From contig JAEEKA010000085.1 of the NCBI GenBank assembly GCA_016282135.1, forward strand, positions 1 through 64,000: DNA of 64,000 nucleotides. The letters are read 5' to 3'. Below, in pieces: positions 58,780 through 64,000 of the stretch. The position numbers were made by a program, and so were the translations under genes. Each line of letters begins with the position of its first letter. Position 1 is the first letter of the stretch. The DNA is from Oscillospiraceae bacterium. GTDB taxonomy: Bacteria; Bacillota; Clostridia; Oscillospirales; Oscillospiraceae. Under the pieces are notes generated by a model. The model was not told where the DNA came from. It did no database searches and saw nothing but the letters and a program-made list of their open reading frames with translations.

Positions 58780-59034
58780 ATGGATACGCAAACAGAAGGA
58801 ATTGTTGTTTCCGTCAAAAAACAATGGTGGTTATCCATCCGTACCAAAGCACTGCGGACCGGCCCGCTGGATGGCACGATTTTCCCCCACGTCATAAAAG
58901 TCAAGTATATCGCAGATGGGAAGGAATACTTCAAGCGGGTGTGGATCAATGCGGGGCAGCCGGTACCGCAGGAAGGAAGCACTGTGCGTGTCATGTACAG
59001 TGCAGAAAAACCCTCTAAGGCGAAAGTGATGTAA
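58780..59034 (+). CDS. Small hypothetical protein
   Basis: MDTQTEGIVVSVKKQWWLSIRTKALRTGPLDGTIFPHVIKVKYIADGKEYFKRVWI; gggaggt RBS. Confidence 0.6.
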   Translation: MDTQTEGIVVSVKKQWWLSIRTKALRTGPLDGTIFPHVIKVKYIADGKEYFKRVWINAGQPVPQEGSTVRVMYSAEKPSKAKVM

Positions 59035-59200
59035 CGCACATCTGGTTATAGGCTTTACTCAGCAAACGCGCTGTAGAGCGGCCAATGGCCGCCAGCAACA
59101 CGCAAGTTTTTCCTTGGATTCACAAAACAGTTCGTTTTTACCTTGGACGGGCGACCGATACTCGGAGAGAGAAATCTGAATCAATCGGAGGAATATTTCA

Positions 59201-59818
59201 GTGATCGGGGTTTATTTCAGCGGAACCGGAAACACGAAGCACTGTGTTGAGCGCTTAGTGCATTTGTTGGATGGCGCAGCACAGTGTGTCCCAGTAGAAG
59301 ATACCCAGATAGAAGTTTTATTGGGAAAAGAGGACACCATCGTTTTGGGTTATCCGGACGCCAAATATCAGCGCTGCACGGTGCATTTCTACCGAAACGT
59401 GTTCAGTGTCGTCCCACGATCCAAGGTCAAGCTGGTCGCCAAGATGCTAAAAGCGATTCATGCGCAGGAGAGCAAGAAAGCCTCGAGAGAAAAAGCCCGT
59501 GCTGTTGTGGCAGAGCTTAAGGCGATGAAGCTCAAGGAAGCGGCGAAAAAAGTTGAGGACGGTTTCGAAGAAACGCTGACCTATTGTGACTTCCCTTCGG
59601 AGCATTGGACAAAGATCCGAACGAACAATGTGATTGAACGATTGAATCGGGAAATCCGGCGACGGACCAGGGTGGTCGGCTGTTTCCCGGATGGGAACTC
59701 TGCGCTGATGCTGGTCTGCGCCAGGCTGCGTCACGTTGCCGGTACCCAATGGGGCAACAAGAAGTACATGAATATGAAGCATCTGGAAGCAATGGAGCAG
59801 CCTCAGATGGCCTGCTGA
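59201..59818 (+). pseudogene. Chimeric ORF: flavodoxin-domain N-terminus joined to an IS256-family transposase C-terminus
   Basis: MIGVYFSGTGNTKHCVERL...EDTIVLGYP then AKYQRCTVHFYRNVFSVVPRSKVKLVAKMLKAIHAQES...EHWTKIRTNNVIERLNREIRRRTRVVGCFPDGNSALMLVCARLRHVAGTQWGNKKYMNM. Confidence 0.85.
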
Positions 59819-60002
59819 CCATAGCAGACCGGAAGCCCAGCGTCAAGGACAAGCAAGCGGCTGCGCCGTCCTTGACGCCAGCCTCCCGGCCCGCTCTACG
59901 GTTGACAAGAGGGCTGCCGCCCTCCGGTCATACTCGTACTGGCTTCGTTTTTCAGTTTTTGCAAACAAATTTGCGCATAATACTTGACACTACCGACACT
60001 AC
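59360..60002 (+). mobile_element. IS256-family insertion sequence remnant (3' part)
   Basis: Transposase C-terminal half only; downstream 11-bp inverted repeat GCGTCAAGGAC/GTCCTTGACGC at 59840-59878; right end not resolved. Confidence 0.6.
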
Positions 60003-60081
60003 CACACTACCCGGATTCCTGGAACGACGCTTTTGAAAAAAAGGCAAAAGCGCCCCGGCTCACCTCGAGGGGGTGAAAAAC

Positions 60082-60116
60082 AAGGATTCCCGACCACTTT
60101 CGTGATCGGGAATCCT
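60082..60116 (-). terminator. Terminator hairpin aaggattcccga...tcgggaatcctt
   Basis: T-tract on the minus strand; directly 3' of the tRNA-Cys fragment. Confidence 0.7.
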
Positions 60117-60117
60117 T

Positions 60118-60161
60118 GGAGGTGACGACCAGATTTGAACTGGTGAATGACGGTTTTGCAG
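60118..60161 (-). pseudogene. tRNA-Cys 3' half (from anticodon loop to CCA)
   Basis: Minus strand CTGCAAAACCGTCATTCACCAGTTCAAATCTGGTCGTCACCTCCA; the 5' half is absent from adjacent sequence. Confidence 0.7.
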
Positions 60162-60576
60162 GACGACCTCCTGCATCTCAAAAACCCTTGTTTTTCCCGG
60201 GTCTTTCGAGGGTCCCGAAAAAAATATCCATGGGAATATCCATCGCGCACCTTGTATATCCTAAAAAGCGCTGACTTGATGTCATTTTCGCTAATGAGAA
60301 AACGTGCCTTCTGTCTTTTTCGTTCGTATTGAGTTCGCGTACTTGGTCCTGTTATTGCTCTGCGTTAGCCCTCCAATATTTTCCCCACAACAAAAAACTA
60401 TAGCATTCTATCACAGAAAGCTAATTGTCCTGCTTGCGTGGAATAAATATTTATGCTATGATGCAATTGGAGGTAGCCGGAGAGTCAAAATTGCTCTGGT
60501 GCGAAACATGAAACAAACTCACCGGTCTGTGCGGCAAGTGCGGGACTTGGAGAAGCCGAAGCAGGAGGTAACTAAA

Positions 60577-62442
60577 ATGAAATATACATATCCGCCTTCG
60601 GAATATATGCAACAACTGTTGGAATATAATGCGCTTGAAAAGCTTGTCTTTACCCCTACGGACAGCAAGGCGCATATAATCGCAACGCTGGAACAACGCT
60701 CTGCAAAAAAGCGTGTAATCGCTGACATTGCCAACACGATAATCCGGGAGTATGTTGAAACTTTCGAAAAGGAGCCAGACATTCTCCGTGCCGAGGACGT
60801 TGAGGCGCTGGAATCATTTGCGGATATCCTGATCCCGGACGGCGGCAGGCCCGGCAAACTTGTGACGGATTTTGGCATTTACTACCGCATTTCAAAGCTC
60901 CTGACCGATTATTACCGAAAACAGGAAGATTGGGACCGATATGCGTTTGCGCTGAACCGATGCACACTTGGCTTCGATCTGCTGATAAATGCGCATGCCT
61001 TTAAAAATCAGGCCTCGCCCTATTTTGACGACAGTTTGGCGCTGTCCCGACAGCTTGACAGCGACAAGCTTCACGGGCGGGCCCGGAGCAAAGTGCTGCT
61101 TACACTTACCCGTGTGGCTTATGGCGGCGTAAGCCAGTTTTCAGCCGCAAAACTACGTGAAGTCAACTCGGTGCTGCTCTCCCACATGGAGCAACCGCCG
61201 ACCGAGTATGAAGAGAAGATTCTGCTCTCATTCCATGTCTCGCTTCTTGATTATTTCAGCGACTATTGCATCTATGCACGTGATTGCGGACTTGCGATTG
61301 ATCTCCCTTCTATCCGGCCATTCCTGATGGGAATCTGTGGAGGCCTTCGGGAAAGGCTGGAACAAGATCGGCTTCTCGGCATGGACTCTGGACAACTGCG
61401 GCTCAATCTGCTGACTTGTGACTTCTTCTTAGGCAACCTCACACTGGAGGCCATGCTTGATGGGTTGAGTACGATGCAGGAGGAGGTTTGGCATCAACCG
61501 AGCCCGCTGGCTCAAGCGTTTGGACTTGCAGGAATCAACAGTATTTTTCTGACCGTTCTTTACAAATTCAGCCCTCTGCCAAAGGATGAAATCTGCCGAA
61601 TATGCCGGAAGCGGATTCAAGAGGTTATTCCGAAGATGATAGCGGTGTCCCAGATGGCAAACAACGTGTATTTTAACCGGTTTATCGTCATGTTCCTGCA
61701 CGCTGCCTCCCTGACTGGATCCTTTGACGAATTCGCGGAAATCATTCTGGAGACCACTGTGTACGCGGATAAGCCGCTTTTCGTTCACACCGCCATGGTG
61801 CGGGAAATGAGTTTGGCAATTTTTGACTACATGGTTGCGGCGACGCCTGAGGCCTTTGACGGAGTAGCCGGAAAAAACATGACCTATATCCTGCAGCACT
61901 CAGTTAAAATGAGGCAGCTTCTGTCTGACTGCTGTATGTACCACGATGTAGGAAAGTTCTTCATGCTCGACATTGTCGGAAACTCTATGCGGCATCTTAC
62001 CGAGGACGAATTCCGACTCATCAAAGAACATCCCGGCCATTTTGAACACATATTTCAAACTGTCGGAGAGCAGGATGAGCGGGTCAAATGCATCCATGAT
62101 TGCGCTCTGACCCACCATCTCTGGCACGACGGCACTGCGGGATACCCCCTGATTCCGCAAACCAAAAACCGCCCCTTTGCAGACATTCTTGCAATTGCGG
62201 ACAGTATTGATGCATCGACGGACTTCCTTGGCCGGCCATACAACAGTGGCAAAACAATTGATCAGTTGATTACAGAGTTTCAAGCGCAATCTGGAACCAA
62301 ATACGGCCCGGAGGCCGTTGCGGCCTTATCTGCTCCGTCGGTCCGTGATCGGCTGCAATATCTCATTAATGATGGCCGCAGGGAAATTTACTATCAGATC
62401 TATGCTTTTAACCGGCTGCCCGAATTGGAAAAAGGTTTTTGA
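60577..62442 (+). CDS. HD-GYP-like domain protein with a long uncharacterised N-terminal region
   Basis: CCMYHDVGKFFM, LIKEHPGHFEHIF, THHLWHDGTAGYP, ILAIADSIDASTDFLGRPYNSGKT; start set at MKYTYPPSEY (aggaggt RBS). Confidence 0.8.
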   Translation: MKYTYPPSEYMQQLLEYNALEKLVFTPTDSKAHIIATLEQRSAKKRVIADIANTIIREYVETFEKEPDILRAEDVEALESFADILIPDGGRPGKLVTDFGIYYRISKLLTDYYRKQEDWDRYAFALNRCTLGFDLLINAHAFKNQASPYFDDSLALSRQLDSDKLHGRARSKVLLTLTRVAYGGVSQFSAAKLREVNSVLLSHMEQPPTEYEEKILLSFHVSLLDYFSDYCIYARDCGLAIDLPSIRPFLMGICGGLRERLEQDRLLGMDSGQLRLNLLTCDFFLGNLTLEAMLDGLSTMQEEVWHQPSPLAQAFGLAGINSIFLTVLYKFSPLPKDEICRICRKRIQEVIPKMIAVSQMANNVYFNRFIVMFLHAASLTGSFDEFAEIILETTVYADKPLFVHTAMVREMSLAIFDYMVAATPEAFDGVAGKNMTYILQHSVKMRQLLSDCCMYHDVGKFFMLDIVGNSMRHLTEDEFRLIKEHPGHFEHIFQTVGEQDERVKCIHDCALTHHLWHDGTAGYPLIPQTKNRPFADILAIADSIDASTDFLGRPYNSGKTIDQLITEFQAQSGTKYGPEAVAALSAPSVRDRLQYLINDGRREIYYQIYAFNRLPELEKGF

Positions 62443-62544
62443 CAGATTTTGGGTATTAAACCACAAGTTACTTTACAAACCCCGAAAACTGTGCTATATT
62501 TGGCGCAGAAAAAACCAGGGCAGCCGCCCGGAAAGGACAAAGAA

Positions 62545-62676
62545 ATGATCCGTATTCAGAAGCTTTTTTCTAAAGAATATTTGGAGCATTCCCTGTGCAG
62601 CTATTATTATGGCGTGCACGGTCCTTTGGCGCGCCCGTATGAGACAATTCTTTACGACCGACCGGAATGCCCGTAG
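62545..62676 (+). CDS. Small ORF, hypothetical (43 aa)
   Basis: MIRIQKLFSKEYLEHSLCSYYYGVHGPLARPYETILYDRPECP; weak support. Confidence 0.3.
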   Translation: MIRIQKLFSKEYLEHSLCSYYYGVHGPLARPYETILYDRPECP

Positions 62677-62751
62677 AGGAAATCCGGAGTATCAGGCCGC
62701 TTGTCTTGTATGAGGCAGGCGGCCTTTTCGTATGCAAAGGGGGAAAATTGA

Positions 62752-62829
62752 ATGGAAACCAGTTATGAAAAATCAGGCGAATCCTTTTATCAGGCGTTCG
62801 TCAGTCACCCAATCAATCAGGCCGCGTAA
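62752..62829 (+). CDS. Small ORF (25 aa) upstream of an HTH gene
   Basis: METSYEKSGESFYQAFVSHPINQAA; preceded by ggggg RBS-like tract. Confidence 0.35.
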   Translation: METSYEKSGESFYQAFVSHPINQAA

Positions 62830-62873
62830 GCCGGACTCTTCCGGCCAAGCGGCCGGAAAGGAGCGAAAACACC

Positions 62874-63128
62874 ATGAACATATGGCCGGTCGTTGATATG
62901 ACCGCAACCGGAAGAAACATCGTTCGTCTGCGCAAGCAGGCAGGGATGACGGTTCGGGATCTACAGGATATCTTCGGATTCAGCAACCCGCAGGCAATTT
63001 ACAAGTGGCAGCGCGGACAGGCGATGCCGACGATTGACAATCTGGTCGTTCTGGCTGCCGTCCTCGGCGTCGGTCTGGACGATATCATAATTGTCGGTGA
63101 TCCTTTTCGAGTAAAGAGCACCGCATAA
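62874..63128 (+). CDS. XRE-family HTH regulator
   Basis: MTATGRNIVRLRKQAGMTVRDLQDIFGFSNPQAIYKWQRGQAMPTIDNLVVLAAVLGVGLDDII. Confidence 0.92.
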   Translation: MNIWPVVDMTATGRNIVRLRKQAGMTVRDLQDIFGFSNPQAIYKWQRGQAMPTIDNLVVLAAVLGVGLDDIIIVGDPFRVKSTA

Positions 63129-63164
63129 ACTTAAACTGTTTCAGCTCCATCATGGAGCTGTCAT

Positions 63165-63241
63165 GGCCCTTTCGTCTAACAGGCAAGGACACCGCCCCTT
63201 CAAGGCGGCAATGCCGGGTTCAAATCCCGCAGGGGTCACCA
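63165..63241 (+). tRNA. tRNA-Glu (anticodon UUC)
   Basis: Acceptor GGCCCTT/AGGGGTC, anticodon stem-loop CCGCC-CCTTCAA-GGCGG, encoded CCA; C at position 33. Confidence 0.88.
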
Positions 63242-63245
63242 ATAT

Positions 63246-63333
63246 GGGTCAGTAGAGCGTAATTGGTATCGCACCGGACTGTAAATCCGGTTCCTGACGG
63301 ACGTTGTTGGTTCAAGTCCAACCTGGCCCACCA
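63246..63333 (+). tRNA. tRNA-Tyr (anticodon GUA)
   Basis: GGGTCAG/CTGGCCC acceptor, CCGGA-CTGTAAA-TCCGG, long variable arm, CCA. Confidence 0.95.
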
Positions 63334-63338
63334 AATCT

Positions 63339-63423
63339 GTGCAGATGATGGAACCGGTAGACAAATCGGTCTCAAAAATCGATGCCGAAAGGCTTGTGGG
63401 TTCGAATCCCACTCTGCACACCA
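63339..63423 (+). tRNA. tRNA-Leu (anticodon CAA)
   Basis: GTGCAGA/TCTGCAC acceptor, TCGGT-CTCAAAA-ATCGA, long variable arm, CCA. Confidence 0.94.
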
Positions 63424-63427
63424 ATAT

Positions 63428-63503
63428 GCGTCTTTAGCTCAGATGGTAGAGCAGCAGACCTTTAATCTGCGGGTCGTGGGTTCGATTCCCGCAAGACGCA
63501 CCA
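63428..63503 (+). tRNA. tRNA-Lys (anticodon UUU)
   Basis: GCGTCTT/AAGACGC acceptor, GCAGA-CCTTTAA-TCTGC, T-arm, CCA; C at position 33. Confidence 0.92.
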
Positions 63504-63536
63504 AATACAGACGCGGCAAAAAGGGAGGTATTTTTA

Positions 63537-64000
63537 TGAATCATTCTCTGTTTGAAACGCTCCGGGAGCGCGGATACATCTACCAGTGCACCAACCTGCA
63601 AGCGGTCAAAGCCCTGCTGGAGTCGGAGCAAAAAATCACGTTTTACCTCGGCATTGACCCGACCGCTGACAGCCTGCATATCGGCCATTTCTTTGCGCTG
63701 ATGATGTTCCGCTATCTCCAGGATGCGGGTCATCACGGGATTGTTGTAATCGGCGGCGCCACTGCAATGATCGGCGATCCAAGCGGAAAGTGCGATATGC
63801 GAAAAATGCTGTCGCGCGAGCAGGTCCAGCACAATCTGGAGGAAGTCCGGCAGCTGATCCAGCGCTTTGTCCGCACGGAGGGCGAGAATCCAGCCATTAT
63901 ATTGAACAACGCAGATTGGATGGATCCATACAGCTACGTCGATTTCATGCGTCTGGTGGGCGTCCACTTCAACATGAATACCATGCTCTCTGCCGAGACC
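63537..64000 (+). CDS. tyrS: Tyrosyl-tRNA synthetase (N-terminal part; runs off the window)
   Basis: ERGYIYQCTNLQAVKALLESEQKITFYLGIDPTADSLHIGHFFALMMFRYLQDAGHHGIVVIGGATAMIGDPSGK. Confidence 0.95.

Noticed and set aside
60304-60576. N-terminal extension of the HD-GYP ORF
   Set aside because: No RBS and AT-rich upstream-like sequence; ATG at 60577 has a clear aggaggt RBS
63236-63424. 62-aa minus ORF (MVCRVGFEPTSL...VGLEPTTSV)
   Set aside because: Antisense translation of the tRNA-Tyr and tRNA-Leu genes
1-64000. CRISPR array or prophage
   Set aside because: No regularly spaced direct repeats and no capsid, terminase, portal or integrase genes seen; only IS256 and tRNA scars mark mobility

Overview
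This 64 kb window looks like a GC-rich Clostridia (Oscillospiraceae-like) chromosome, judged from gene content only; taxonomy was not tested. Main blocks: (1) a SpoIIE-type phosphatase; (2) a metal-handling region with an exporter-fold ABC pair, GLUG-like lipoprotein, methyltransferase, ZIP transporter, HMA protein, MacB/FtsX-type ABC, FeoA/FeoA/FeoB, DtxR-family regulator, DUF3793 protein and flavodoxin; (3) an ABC-2 exporter, tRNA-Leu and an MntP-like pump; (4) two lipoprotein serpins; (5) a CsoR/RcnR-like regulator followed by CbiM/CbiQ/CbiO; (6) purC-purF-purB-fumC; (7) a BlaI/M56 pair and an ECF sigma operon ending in a serpin; (8) an ABC-permease/CPBP-protease fusion; (9) an MBOAT/SGNH acylation pair; (10) PhoH, an IS256 remnant, an HD-GYP-like protein, a tRNA cluster and the start of tyrS. 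The strongest candidate for an undescribed system is an ECF-sigma/serpin regulon. GGAAC-N16-CGTC promoter-like elements precede the sigma-antisigma-like-serpin operon, the unlinked second serpin, and a separate lipoprotein. Other main observations are five GTTAG-N6-CTAAC boxes that tie together iron/metal operons, two adjacent tRNAs (Glu-UUC, Lys-UUU) with C in place of the near-universal U33, a terminator-like hairpin in the purC leader, two tRNA 3'-end scars, and perfect operators at BlaI-like and RHH regulator genes. All calls come from reading the sequence; no database search was run.
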